From Phycisphaerales bacterium (lineage in GTDB: Bacteria; Planctomycetota; Phycisphaerae; UBA1845), in contig QZJT01000067.1 of NCBI GenBank assembly GCA_003597935.1, forward strand, positions 1-37,862: a DNA stretch of 37,862 bases. Reading direction: 5' to 3'. The translations under genes and the position numbers were made by a program. This document shows, piece after piece, positions 1 through 8,212 of the stretch. Under the pieces are notes generated by a model. That model was not told the DNA's origin. It saw nothing but the letters and a program-made list of their open reading frames with translations, and searched no databases. Positions within the stretch are counted from its first letter, which is position 1; the number at the start of each line of letters is the position of its first letter.

Positions 1-79
1 CGCCCCGGCAGGCAGCGTCGGAGACCGAGATGCGTTTTCCAGCCTCTCTGGGCACACATGCCGCCCTGCCATGCCGACT

Positions 80-113
80 TGTGTAGAAGAGCGAGGCATG
101 AATGCCGGGGCTC
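80..113 (+). repeat. Hairpin repeat, 'GGCATGAATGCC' family
   Basis: Contains the palindromic core GGCATGAATGCC followed by GGGGCTC. The same core lies at 1976-2001, inside the heptosyltransferase gene near 12547-12572 (opposite strand), and at 37769-37807 (opposite strand). The copy at the far end also shares the flank TGTGTAG..CGAGG, so this unit is longer than the core. Nothing else that I can support lies in bases 1-208. Confidence 0.7.
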
Positions 114-208
114 GGGGGACGGCGCCACGACCGATCCGCAAAGGGATTCGCAGCGGCGGGTCGATTATTCCCGGCGCTGCGTCCACAGCCGCCGCCAGAC
201 CCGCAAGA

Positions 209-360
209 GTCCAAGCCAGCCGCGCGGGCGAACCGACTCCCGGCTTGAAAGCCGGCTCAGAGGGCGTCCGAGCCAACCGCGCGGGCGAACCCACCCCGGC
301 TTGAAAGCCGAGGCTCAGAGGGCGTCCGAGCCAGCCGCGCGGGCGAACCCACCCCGGCTT
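209..360. repeat. Tandem repeat, about 57-58 bp period, three copies
   Basis: Copies begin near 209, 266 and 324. Each carries GTCCRAGCC, then CCGCGCGGGCGAACC, then a CGGCTTGAAAGCCG hairpin and CTCAGAGGGC. The third copy is cut short where the flippase gene ends, so the last bases of that gene abut the array. The period and the internal hairpin fit an intergenic repeat of the kind spread over this window, not a CRISPR array. Confidence 0.75.
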
Positions 361-1880
361 CACCGCCACCGGGCACGCAAGGGTCCGAGAATCCGCTTGC
401 GCTCATCCGGGTCGATAACAACCCGCCCCGCCAAGGCCAAGGCCACGACGATCGCGGTGGCGGTGACGGCCGGAACCCGGCCAAACGCGGGCGCCAGGGC
501 CGCGAGTATCAACACCCACGTCCGCCCGTCGGGCGAGAGCCGATGGGGTCGTACGAGCACGAGCATCGCGGCACAGGCGGCCGCCACACCCAGCACGCCC
601 GCCCAAGCCGCGCCGGTCAGCGCCTGCGCCGCCGTTACGACCGACAGCCCCGGCCGCGGTTCGAGGAGGACGTAAATCGCGGCCAGGTTGGCGGCGAAGC
701 CGATCGCCCAACTGATGCACACGCGGCTCGATCGTTCGACGAGGTTCAGCCGGACGCTCAGCAGTCCCGCCACCGCCGAGAGCATGAACAGGGCCAGCAG
801 CGGATCGTAGGCCACCACGCCGGCGGCGTAGGCGTCGGGAAAGACGCGGACCAGCAGCGGCCGTGCCACCGATAGCAGCGCCGTGCCCACCAGCAACGCG
901 ATCAGGCTGGCCCGCGTCAGGAAATCGAGCAACGGCACGGCCGCCTCCCGCCCGTCGCGCTCCCACGCGCGCGTCGCGTGGGCGTACACCACCGACACCA
1001 GCAGCGCGCCGGCGTACTGCACCATGTGGGGGATCAGTCTGGTCCCGAAGAAGTACCCGGCCGTGGGGCGATCGACCGCGCGCAGCAGATACCATGCGGG
1101 CAGAAACAGCATGGCGTTCCAGGCCGCGGCCGTGCCCGCCGACCACAGGCTGAACCGAAGCACGGCCGCCAGTCGCGGCCCGGGCGCGCGGGCGGCCCGC
1201 GTACCCGGGGGGGGCAAGCGGTGCATGGCCCGGCGAAGCGCCGGCGCCAGCAGAACGATGGACGCCACGTTGGCGGCCGCGTAGCACCCGATGGGCACGA
1301 TGGCGCGGCCGAAGCCCAGCCCGGCCGCGGCAATGGCCGAGGCAGTGAAGACCAGCGCCGTGGCCAACTCCGCCAACGCGATCACGCGGAACATCCGCAG
1401 GCCGCGCAGGAACGCCACCATGACGTGATACATCGCCAGCGTCAGTGCGCAAAGCGTCGACGCCCGCATCAATGACACCGCCTCGGCTTGGCTCGCGGCC
1501 GCTTCGGCGGCGGCGACGGCGCTTACCTGCGAGAACGCCCACGGGCCGATCCATCCCGACCCCAACAGTACCGCCGCCGTGACGGCGCCCGCCAGCGCCA
1601 TCGACGCTAAGACCACCCGCCGGGCGAAGCGCGACGCCGTACCATCGAGTTCGTACACGGGGGTGTAACGGGCGATGCCCTCGTAGAGGCCCAGGCTGCA
1701 CAGCGGCAGCAGCAGGTTCAGCACCAACATGGCGATGCCGAACAGGCCGTACTGGGCCGGGTCGATCAGCCACGCCAGCACGACGTTGCGGATCAGACCG
1801 ACGCCGCGCAGCGCCGCCTGCGCGGCCGCATTCGCGGAAACGGACACGGCGACGGAGTCGGGCCGGAAGAGGGTGGTCAT
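360..1880 (-). CDS. Polysaccharide/lipopolysaccharide flippase (Wzx/MATE-like)
   Basis: A 506-residue, very hydrophobic protein with about 12-14 predicted membrane segments and short basic loops, the length and pattern of Wzx/MviN-type polysaccharide exporters of the MOP superfamily. The N-terminus (SANAAAQAALRGVGLIRNVV, then WLIDPAQYGLFGIAMLVLNL) matches the amphipathic start and first two helices of this family. Such proteins flip undecaprenyl-linked sugar units across the inner membrane. No glycosyltransferase neighbour is adjacent, but an LPS-core operon lies about 10 kb away. The start at 1880 is the only early ATG before the first helix. The 3' end runs into a tandem repeat. Substrate unknown. 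Confidence 0.8.
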   Translation of the reverse strand: MTTLFRPDSVAVSVSANAAAQAALRGVGLIRNVVLAWLIDPAQYGLFGIAMLVLNLLLPLCSLGLYEGIARYTPVYELDGTASRFARRVVLASMALAGAVTAAVLLGSGWIGPWAFSQVSAVAAAEAAASQAEAVSLMRASTLCALTLAMYHVMVAFLRGLRMFRVIALAELATALVFTASAIAAAGLGFGRAIVPIGCYAAANVASIVLLAPALRRAMHRLPPPGTRAARAPGPRLAAVLRFSLWSAGTAAAWNAMLFLPAWYLLRAVDRPTAGYFFGTRLIPHMVQYAGALLVSVVYAHATRAWERDGREAAVPLLDFLTRASLIALLVGTALLSVARPLLVRVFPDAYAAGVVAYDPLLALFMLSAVAGLLSVRLNLVERSSRVCISWAIGFAANLAAIYVLLEPRPGLSVVTAAQALTGAAWAGVLGVAAACAAMLVLVRPHRLSPDGRTWVLILAALAPAFGRVPAVTATAIVVALALAGRVVIDPDERKRILGPLRARWR

Positions 1881-1905
1881 CGGCGGCTGGTGGCGACTCT
1901 ACCCC

Positions 1906-2027
1906 GTTGTGGCGCCGGCTTCCAGCCGGTAGTTGTGTGGCGCCGGCTTCCAGCCGGTGGGATCGGCAGACCGCCCGGCATGAATGCCGGGGCTCTGAGT
2001 GGCACCGTTTTTCAAGTGGCGTCCGAT
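1906..2027 (+). repeat. Composite intergenic hairpin module
   Basis: Two units of the GGCGCCGGCTTCCAGCCGGT type (1912-1932 and 1939-1960) are followed by a GCCCGGCATGAATGCCGGGG unit (about 1974-1998) and a degenerate TGGCACCG..TTCAA unit (2001-2020). The same order of units, on the opposite strand, is found inside the heptosyltransferase gene at 12513-12600. The module lies between the flippase and the protease gene. Confidence 0.75.
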
Positions 2028-2035
2028 GGCGCAGG

Positions 2036-3604
2036 TCACTCTCCCGTGTCGAACTGAATCCACACCGGCTCGAGCGGCACGCCTTCAGTGCTGCGGAACG
2101 CGGTGAACCGCTGCGAGTTCAGGCCGAACTCGTAGTGCCAGTTAGGCTTGAGCCTGACCCGCACCGTCAGCACGCGGCGGGCCTCGTCGTAGCTCGGCTG
2201 GCCGAGGATCTCGGGGAAGAGCGGCCCCCCCCCGACGATCGACCACGACTGGTCCGCCATCGGCCGATCGAACGTGATGACGATCGACGACGTGTCGGGA
2301 TCGACACCGGTGGCGCCGTCGGCGGGCACGATGCTGACCAGGCGCGGCGCGTGGGCGCTGCGCTCGGCCTTCTCCTTCGCCTCGGCCGCACGCTGCTGGC
2401 CGTAGCGCTGCGCCAGGCCGGAGGCGGCGTAGTCGTCGAACCAGGTCACGATCCGCGGCATGAACGCCTCCAGCGTCGGCCATTTCGACCGGTCCGCTTC
2501 GTATTCGCCCAGAAGATGAGCCAGACCCGCGGTCCAGATGAAGGCGCGCTCCTCTTCATAGGCAAGGGTCTTCTGATACTCGGCATCGCCGCCGTACTTG
2601 AGGGCGTAACGCGCCCCACACGCCCGCACCAGCGATTCGTACACCATCGTCTTCCAGTTGCCGTAAGCCTGCTCCCGCATCTGCACTTCGACGTGGGGGT
2701 AGATTGCCTCGCCCGACGCCCGCAGCTTGTCTTGGAACTTGTCCACCAGGCGGTTGGTGTAGGAATGGGTGAACTCGTGTACGATGGTGGGCACGATGGT
2801 GCGGTCGAAGCCGGGCTTGCCGGACTTGTCCACCTGCCAGACGCCCAGCACGCAGTACAGTTCTTCCTCACCCTGCGCGTTCACGAAGCTGGGGCCGTAG
2901 TTGCCCCCGCCGTTGAGCAGCCCCGGCACCAGCACGAAGCGGGCCGTTGGGCGCGCGCCGAAGAACGCCTCGAACCAGTCCAGATGCGCCTCTTTTTCCA
3001 GCAGCGCGCTGACGCGCTCCTGCGTCAAGTCGTAGAGCGGCTGATGGTCCTTGATGAAGTCGGCGAACTTAGTCTCCTTGACGAAGTCGGCGGCCAGCGT
3101 CAGGAACCGGTGCGCGTCGGCGACGGGCCACCGCTTGTCCAGCCGGCAGTAGGGCGCGTCGAACGGGACGCGCTCGCCAGGGGTGAGGGCATCGTCCAGG
3201 TGGACGGCCATGCCCATCACCGCGTCGAACGACACGCCGTGCTCACGGCGCAGTCGCTGGCCGAACTTCACCACCGCGTGGTCGGCGTGCGGCCGGAACT
3301 GCGTCTCGACGTCGCGGGTGTAAGCTTCCACCCGGCCCCGGCCGTATTCGGGATTGCCCGCCAGGCGGAAGATGATGCTCATCAACTCCACCCGCGGGTC
3401 GACGCGGACCTGCAGCCCAGCCGGAGCCGGTGTCTGTCCACTCTGCACCTCTCTTGCCGGATATCCTTCCGCTGCGGCCGGACGCGCGGCCGCGGCGAAA
3501 ACCAGTGCCAACACAACGCCCTCCCGCCCGAACAGCGGTCGGTGCAGGCGCACTACATTGCCAAGCCAAAGGCAGGTCACGATATCACCTCTGACGAATA
3601 TCAC
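2036..3604 (-). CDS. Secreted DUF4932-type zinc metalloprotease with C-terminal Ig-like domain
   Basis: 522 residues. A hydrophobic stretch with an AAA cleavage-type end (VVLALVFAAAARPAAA, about residues 30-45) suggests Sec export. The middle part resembles DUF4932 proteins and carries HEFTH (about residue 280), the HExxH zinc site of gluzincin-type proteases, so hydrolysis of peptides outside the cytoplasm is likely. The last ~110 residues (VSIVPADGATGVDPDTSSIV, then ITFDRPM) look like a Big_5-type Ig-like fold. The GTG start overlaps the stop of the upstream gene as GTGA, implying translational coupling. The n-region is long for this start, so an internal start (GTG at V18) is possible. Substrate unknown. 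Confidence 0.7.
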   Translation of the reverse strand: MIFVRGDIVTCLWLGNVVRLHRPLFGREGVVLALVFAAAARPAAAEGYPAREVQSGQTPAPAGLQVRVDPRVELMSIIFRLAGNPEYGRGRVEAYTRDVETQFRPHADHAVVKFGQRLRREHGVSFDAVMGMAVHLDDALTPGERVPFDAPYCRLDKRWPVADAHRFLTLAADFVKETKFADFIKDHQPLYDLTQERVSALLEKEAHLDWFEAFFGARPTARFVLVPGLLNGGGNYGPSFVNAQGEEELYCVLGVWQVDKSGKPGFDRTIVPTIVHEFTHSYTNRLVDKFQDKLRASGEAIYPHVEVQMREQAYGNWKTMVYESLVRACGARYALKYGGDAEYQKTLAYEEERAFIWTAGLAHLLGEYEADRSKWPTLEAFMPRIVTWFDDYAASGLAQRYGQQRAAEAKEKAERSAHAPRLVSIVPADGATGVDPDTSSIVITFDRPMADQSWSIVGGGPLFPEILGQPSYDEARRVLTVRVRLKPNWHYEFGLNSQRFTAFRSTEGVPLEPVWIQFDTGE

Positions 3605-4197
3605 GTCGTTTGGATACCGGTCTTGTCGCGATCCCTCTCAATAAACCAGACGAAGCGGCGATGCTCAAAGTCGAAGAAAACAACGAAAAGCACGATGAAC
3701 TGAAAAAAAGGCGCTGCCTGAGTATAATAAATGCCGACGTGCACCAGGATGCCGGCGGGCACGAAGACAGGGACGAGGCGCGGCCACGGAATAACGATCC
3801 AGAAGAACGTCTCGTAGGCAACAGTCAACACCGACAGCACGACGCATAGCGCATGCTGCTGCGCCAGCCACAGCCCCAGCGGGCAATCCCAGCGAACGGC
3901 GTCGTTGAGGGCATGGGCTTGGAGCGTGAAGCCATTCATCCACGCCAGCCCCCCAAGCCGAAGCTTGCACAGCCCGACGTCGAGGTCTTGATTGAAGAGT
4001 TGCCGGAATCGCGCTTCAAACGCACGCGAACCCCATGCGACAAACTCGAACTGCTCCGCCCGGTCTCGGCGACGAATGAGAGTGATCGATCTGAGACAAA
4101 ACGCACACGAACCGTCATAAAGTATGACGGGCCGGGACGCCGCAACAGCGCCTCGCACTCCGACGTGCGTCCCATCCGCGTCCCGGAGGTAATCCAT
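3601..4197 (-). CDS. DCC-family N-terminus fused to the C-terminal half of an HTTM membrane domain
   Basis: 198 residues. Residues ~22-70 match the start of DCC (DUF393) thiol-disulfide oxidoreductase-like proteins, with the redox-type motif YDGSCAFC and then IRRRD..QFEF. From about residue 75 the sequence changes to GLCKLRLGGLAWMNGFTLQ followed by three hydrophobic segments, the pattern of the C-terminal half of HTTM (vitamin K-dependent carboxylase-like) membrane domains. A complete DCC domain is about 110-130 residues and a complete HTTM domain much longer, so this looks like an in-frame deletion fusing two once-separate parts. It is directly followed, with a 4-base GTGA overlap, by the protease gene. 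Whether the product is active is unclear. Confidence 0.6.
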   Translation of the reverse strand: MDYLRDADGTHVGVRGAVAASRPVILYDGSCAFCLRSITLIRRRDRAEQFEFVAWGSRAFEARFRQLFNQDLDVGLCKLRLGGLAWMNGFTLQAHALNDAVRWDCPLGLWLAQQHALCVVLSVLTVAYETFFWIVIPWPRLVPVFVPAGILVHVGIYYTQAAPFFQFIVLFVVFFDFEHRRFVWFIERDRDKTGIQTT

Positions 4198-4303
4198 ACT
4201 CTTGTCGCTCCCAGGACGCGCTCACCGTAGCACGCGCGGCAACACGTGTCAAGGAGCCGTCAGAAAGAAGAAGCGCGGGTGCAAACCGGCCATTGGAAAC
4301 GCC

Positions 4304-4563
4304 ATACTGCGCAAGGTGGGCTACCTTCGCCCGGACCTGGTCATCATCTTCGACTGGGCATGAAGCGGTTGCCGAAGCGGTCCGGCGAGTACCTGTTCGA
4401 GATCATCATGCACCGCTACCCGTTATGGTCCACCGTGATGACCAGCAATCGGCCGCTGGAGGACTGGGGCAAGCCCATCGGGGACGTCCCCGCCGCCTCC
4501 GGCATCCTCGGATGCTTCCTGGAAAACGCCGAGGTCATCCCCATCACCGGCCGCAGGGCTGTA
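4304..4563 (+). pseudogene. istB: IS21-family helper ATPase (IstB) remnant, frameshifted
   Basis: The reading LRPDLVIIFD in one frame continues, after a shift near 4352, as LGMKRLPKRSGEYLFEIIMH and then STVMTSNRPLEDWG in another frame. These are the Walker B region and the sensor region of IstB, the ATP-binding transposition helper of IS21 elements. Only about 85 of the usual ~250 residues remain; no P-loop, no istA and no terminal repeats were seen. It is a fossil of an insertion. Confidence 0.75.
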
Positions 4564-4833
4564 GCCGCGGGTGACGCCGGACTGCGGGCGTAACCCGCTT
4601 GAATTGCGGGCAACGCGCGGTGCTACTCTCGCGGCGCTCCCGATTCTCGAAACCGGGAACCGAACATCACGCGGACCATCACGAGACCGGGGCAAAGGGT
4701 ACGCCGGGCACGCCGCGTGCTTGACCTGCCACTTGCCACGGGCGGTACAATGGCGGGCAACGGAAACGGGCTCGCCTCAGGCTGCGTCAGCGGCCGGCCG
4801 AGGCCCGCCAGGCGTCGAGCAGGGAGAGACATC

Positions 4834-7329
4834 ATGGAAGCTCGCAGGAATCGCGTCACGCGTGTGGTGTCGGGGTTGGCGGTCGGCATCGGCATCGCGA
4901 CGGTCGTGCTTGGCCTGGCGCCGAGCGGGGCGGTCGCCGGGGACCGGCCGGACCGTCATCGAGGGGGCTTGGACTCGGACTCGTGGGCTGATCGGGCACA
5001 CCTCCTCGAGGGAACAGGCCTTGAGGATGAACTCGGGGCGTCTGATCACTGTCGGTACACCGTCCGCCGCGTCCTGCGAAAGGACGGGTGCAACTCCTGC
5101 CCGGCGCTCGGCGACGTGCTCTGTCCGTTTTCGCCCTGCAATGAGAACGTCCGCTGCACCGCCCACCGTAAGTTCTACGTCCCCTGCCTGGCGGGGCCGG
5201 GCGCCTGCCGCGTGAAAGGCCGGAGAGAGTCGTGCGACGCATGCGCGCCGGCGCGGAGCGAGTTCCGCTTCACGATTGACGAGGACCACCTGGTCGGCAC
5301 CAAGGGTGACGATGTGTTTTACGCCTGGTTTGAGTTCGATCCGCAGAGAGGCGAGATCCTCCCGACGTTACAACCGGGGGACTCGGCGCGCGGGTTGGGC
5401 GGAAACGATGTGCTCGCGACGACCTTTAACAGCGCGAAGCGAGTGACCGTGCCGGGTCGCATCACGGGCGTGGAGACGTATGCGGTGACCGCCTTCGCGT
5501 CCGCGACGCTGGACGCCCGGCGCTGCAGCGGTGTGCATAAGATCACCAGTTCGCAGAGCGTCGTGACGATGACCGTGAGTCGTTTACGTCAGATCACGGA
5601 CATGGGGTTTGAGGGCATCAATTCCGACACCGTCGACTTGGAATTCGCCTACGACCGGGCGGGAACCACCGCCAGTTCGTCGGACGAATTCAACGTCGAA
5701 GTGAATGCAGTTGTAGCCGGGCAGGCGATCATCCGAACAGCAGCCGCCAACGGGCTGGAGACCGTCAACCTGATCTCCCACGGCGACGCTTCGAACACGC
5801 TGACGGCGCTGACGCAGGTCGTCGGCGCCAGTTTGTCCACGGCCAACTTCTTCGGATCGCAGGGTCTGTGGGTCAAAAAAATGCCGGACACCATTCGGAC
5901 GTATGACGCCTCGCAGGCCACCGCCGATATCACGCTGGGCAGCGGCTACAACTACGTCACCTACGCACCGTTCTCCACCGCCGACCTGACGGCGCTGAAG
6001 GGATCGGAGCGAGACGACGTGATCATCCTCGGGACGACGCTGGATGAGAACGATTTTGTCGAGCACTCGCCGGACCTGGGAAAGGGGGTGGACGCCGTGC
6101 AGGCCACGGTGGCGTCCAGATATCGCCCGGCCAGACCCTTCTTGAACGTGGAGGAGTTTCGCCTCAATGCCACCGCCGACGGCGCGTCCATGAACTTTCG
6201 GGGCTTCACGGGCCTGGAAAGACTGACGATCGAGAGTGACGGCGAGGCCCACACACTGCTCCAGCGGAAGCTCACGCCGACCCGCGGCCAGTTCCCGACG
6301 CTGGTGTTCCGTGGCGACAACACGCAACGGGGACAGACTTACGACACCGTCACCTGGGCGGCGAAGGGCAACACCGGCGCGAATGACACGCTGAACATCG
6401 ACGTTCACAACCGCGGCACGGCCCTGAACGCCAGTGGGATCGCAAACGTCCACGCCATCGGAGCAGCGCCGCTGACGGCGGCGGGGTTCGAGTCGGTCAG
6501 CATCACCGTGATGGACGGTCCGGCCGTCTTTCACGGGCTGATTCTGTCGACTCTGACCACACTGAACGTGACCGGTACATCCAACGTGACGTTGGGCCGG
6601 ATCGAATCCGCCGCGGCGACGATTGTTCAAGTGAATGCCAGCGGCGTCGCCCGAGACTTCGCGGCCACGCTCGACGGCCTCGGCAGCGGCGCGTCCGTGG
6701 CGTGCGGCGGAGGCAATGACACGATCATCGTGGGCGCGAGCAGCATCGCGACCAGCACGGCGATCAACCTGGGCGCCGGCAACGACACCTTTACCGGTGA
6801 CCCGGATACCGACAGCGCCGATATCATCCTCGCGGGTGACGGCGCTGACGTGAACAATGCCAGGGGCGGCAGCGACACCATCACCACCGGCACCGGCGCC
6901 GACGTGGTGATCTACGACCAGTTCACGGCCAACGACCAGAGCGACATCACCGACTTCACCGCGGGCGCCGGCGGCGACGTGATGCGCTTCGACATCTCCG
7001 ACTTGCAGCTTGCCGGCGGCGACGAGTACGTCGGCGACATCAACGGGCTGGCGCCTGACAGCTCGGAGGAGATCGTGATCCTCACCGGCGCCGGTTACGC
7101 GACCGATGAGTTGGCGGAGAATGCGGTCGCCGCCCGGGTCACGACGAACGGCCTGGACATGGTGATCATCTATTTCAGCACGACCACCCGCACGACGCAC
7201 ATCACCCAGGATCCGGACGCCGGTTTCGACGGTTCTGGAACGATCAAGCTGCTGGGTAACCTGACGAACATCACGACCCAGCAAGCCCACGACGCCTTGA
7301 CCGCGGCCAATGTCGACAGCCAGCCGTAG
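4834..7329 (+). CDS. Secreted beta-strand-repeat/RTX-like protein with an N-terminal 8-cysteine module
   Basis: 831 residues from the ATG at 4834, chosen because AGGGAGAG lies five bases upstream and a signal peptide follows (MEARRNRVTRVV, then GLAVGIGIATVVLGLAPSG). Residues 73-134 form a cysteine-rich module also present in the protein encoded at 9670-10677. The middle is rich in Thr, Asn, Ala and Val, typical of beta-solenoid surface proteins. The C-terminus has RTX-like calcium-binding nonapeptides (GGGNDTIIVG, LGAGNDTFTG, GTGADVVIYD) followed by ITDFTAGAGGDVMRFDISDL, as in S-layer and type I-secreted proteins. It probably is a surface or extracellular protein. No type I secretion genes are nearby. 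The beginning of the track-length reading frame at 4717 lacks a ribosome site. Confidence 0.75.
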   Translation: MEARRNRVTRVVSGLAVGIGIATVVLGLAPSGAVAGDRPDRHRGGLDSDSWADRAHLLEGTGLEDELGASDHCRYTVRRVLRKDGCNSCPALGDVLCPFSPCNENVRCTAHRKFYVPCLAGPGACRVKGRRESCDACAPARSEFRFTIDEDHLVGTKGDDVFYAWFEFDPQRGEILPTLQPGDSARGLGGNDVLATTFNSAKRVTVPGRITGVETYAVTAFASATLDARRCSGVHKITSSQSVVTMTVSRLRQITDMGFEGINSDTVDLEFAYDRAGTTASSSDEFNVEVNAVVAGQAIIRTAAANGLETVNLISHGDASNTLTALTQVVGASLSTANFFGSQGLWVKKMPDTIRTYDASQATADITLGSGYNYVTYAPFSTADLTALKGSERDDVIILGTTLDENDFVEHSPDLGKGVDAVQATVASRYRPARPFLNVEEFRLNATADGASMNFRGFTGLERLTIESDGEAHTLLQRKLTPTRGQFPTLVFRGDNTQRGQTYDTVTWAAKGNTGANDTLNIDVHNRGTALNASGIANVHAIGAAPLTAAGFESVSITVMDGPAVFHGLILSTLTTLNVTGTSNVTLGRIESAAATIVQVNASGVARDFAATLDGLGSGASVACGGGNDTIIVGASSIATSTAINLGAGNDTFTGDPDTDSADIILAGDGADVNNARGGSDTITTGTGADVVIYDQFTANDQSDITDFTAGAGGDVMRFDISDLQLAGGDEYVGDINGLAPDSSEEIVILTGAGYATDELAENAVAARVTTNGLDMVIIYFSTTTRTTHITQDPDAGFDGSGTIKLLGNLTNITTQQAHDALTAANVDSQP

Positions 7330-7361
7330 AGGTGGATCGTCGCCGTGGTCCCGACGCAGCC

Positions 7362-7395
7362 TCCGCGCGGGCTTCAAGCCTCGCGGCCCGCTCAG
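7362..7395 (+). repeat. Hairpin repeat, 'GCGGGCTTCAAGCCTCGCGG' variant
   Basis: CCGCGCGGGCTTCAAGCC followed by TCGCGGCCCGCTCAG is a divergent member of the family with core GCGGGCTGAAGCCACGCGGC that recurs at 21366, 22201, 23332, 28859, 28988 and 30093. It sits just downstream of the secreted protein gene and could act as a transcript end. Confidence 0.6.
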
Positions 7396-7446
7396 ACGGG
7401 CCGCCGAGTGTGGTACCCGCCCCATACCCCTCGGCTGCGCCGGCCC

Positions 7447-7503
7447 TTGCCCGCCGCCGCCCGGTCGGCTATACTTAACCTGGTGTAATATGGATGTGGT
7501 TAA
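7447..7503 (+). promoter_or_regulatory. Promoter and probable operator of the MarR-type gene
   Basis: A sigma70-like promoter is visible: TTGCCC (7447-7452), 17-base spacer, TATACT (7470-7475). An inverted repeat TTAACC-N17-GGTTAA (7475-7480 and 7498-7503) covers the expected transcription start and the first start codon. MarR proteins commonly bind such palindromes and repress their own genes, so autoregulation is inferred. Confidence 0.5.
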
Positions 7504-8138
7504 CGACCATGTGCGCTCGTCCTGGTCCGGATACTGGGGCGGATGACGTGCGGACCGGCGCCGTCGACGGGCGCTGGCTGCACATCTTCGCCGCCAGCGT
7601 CCGGCAGGCGCTGGAGGCCGAGCCACTGGCGGAGGTGTCGCGGCGGGGGCTGACCGTGACGCAGTTTCACCTCCTGCGGCTGGTGGCATCGAACGGACTC
7701 GACCGGGTGGGAGCGGCGGCGCGGTTCCTGGGGGTCAGCCCGCCCGCTCTCACGAAGAACATCGACAAGCTCGTGCGGCTGGGGTTGCTGACGCGAAGAG
7801 CTTCCACCGTGGACCGCAGAGCCCTGGCCCTGCGGGTGACGCGCCGCGGCCGTGCCCTGGTCGATCGGCACGACGACATCAGCGCCGCGCGGCTCGAACG
7901 CGCCTTAAGCGCCTTGACCCGCGACGAGACCGAAGAGTTCACCCGGCTCCTGCAAGTCGTCTCGCTGGAGCTGCTCAAGAACGCAGACACGCGGCAGGGC
8001 GAATGCCTGCGCTGCGGCGGCGACATCGCGCCCAACTGCGCGGTGGCCCACCTGCGGGGGGGGTGCCCGTACCAGCCGGATGGCTCAGTCGAGGTGGACC
8101 GGACCGTGCGCACGGAGACGACGATCCAGGACGCGTAG
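7494..8138 (+). CDS. MarR-family transcriptional regulator with C-terminal cysteine tail
   Basis: Up to 214 residues. Residues ~50-150 form a MarR winged helix: LTVTQFHLLRLVASNG, then the recognition-helix region FLGVSPPALTKNIDKLVRLG and the wing (RRASTVDRRALALRVTRRGR, with the conserved D-R-R). The last 50 residues add a cysteine cluster, CLRCGG..NCAV..GGCPY (C-x2-C-x8-C-x8-C), which could bind a metal or Fe-S cluster and serve as a sensor. The start is uncertain: ATG at 7494 lies between operator arms, and ATG at 7509 is an alternative; neither has a clear ribosome site. Citrate synthase follows 74 bases downstream on the same strand and could be a target. Confidence 0.8.
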   Translation: MWLTTMCARPGPDTGADDVRTGAVDGRWLHIFAASVRQALEAEPLAEVSRRGLTVTQFHLLRLVASNGLDRVGAAARFLGVSPPALTKNIDKLVRLGLLTRRASTVDRRALALRVTRRGRALVDRHDDISAARLERALSALTRDETEEFTRLLQVVSLELLKNADTRQGECLRCGGDIAPNCAVAHLRGGCPYQPDGSVEVDRTVRTETTIQDA

Positions 8139-8212
8139 TATCGCACGAGCGCGATCGACGATCGGCGGAGAGTATACCCAGACGACCGGCCTGATGCCGA
8201 AGGAGGTACAAG

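Noticed and set aside
209..360. CRISPR array
   Set aside because: Three copies with about 57-58 base period in which the whole unit, not just a spaced part, is conserved.
1907..3703. 598-residue plus-strand reading frame
   Set aside because: Opposite the protease gene with its HEFTH site; no family likeness.
6700..7000. Type I secretion cargo with its own transporter in the locus
   Set aside because: RTX-like motifs are present but the protein has a Sec signal peptide and no ABC transporter or membrane fusion gene is in the window.
5584..7689. 701-residue minus-strand reading frame
   Set aside because: Lies opposite the secreted RTX-like gene; composition (Arg, Gly, Val, Asp) is that of an antisense shadow in high-GC DNA and no domain is recognisable.
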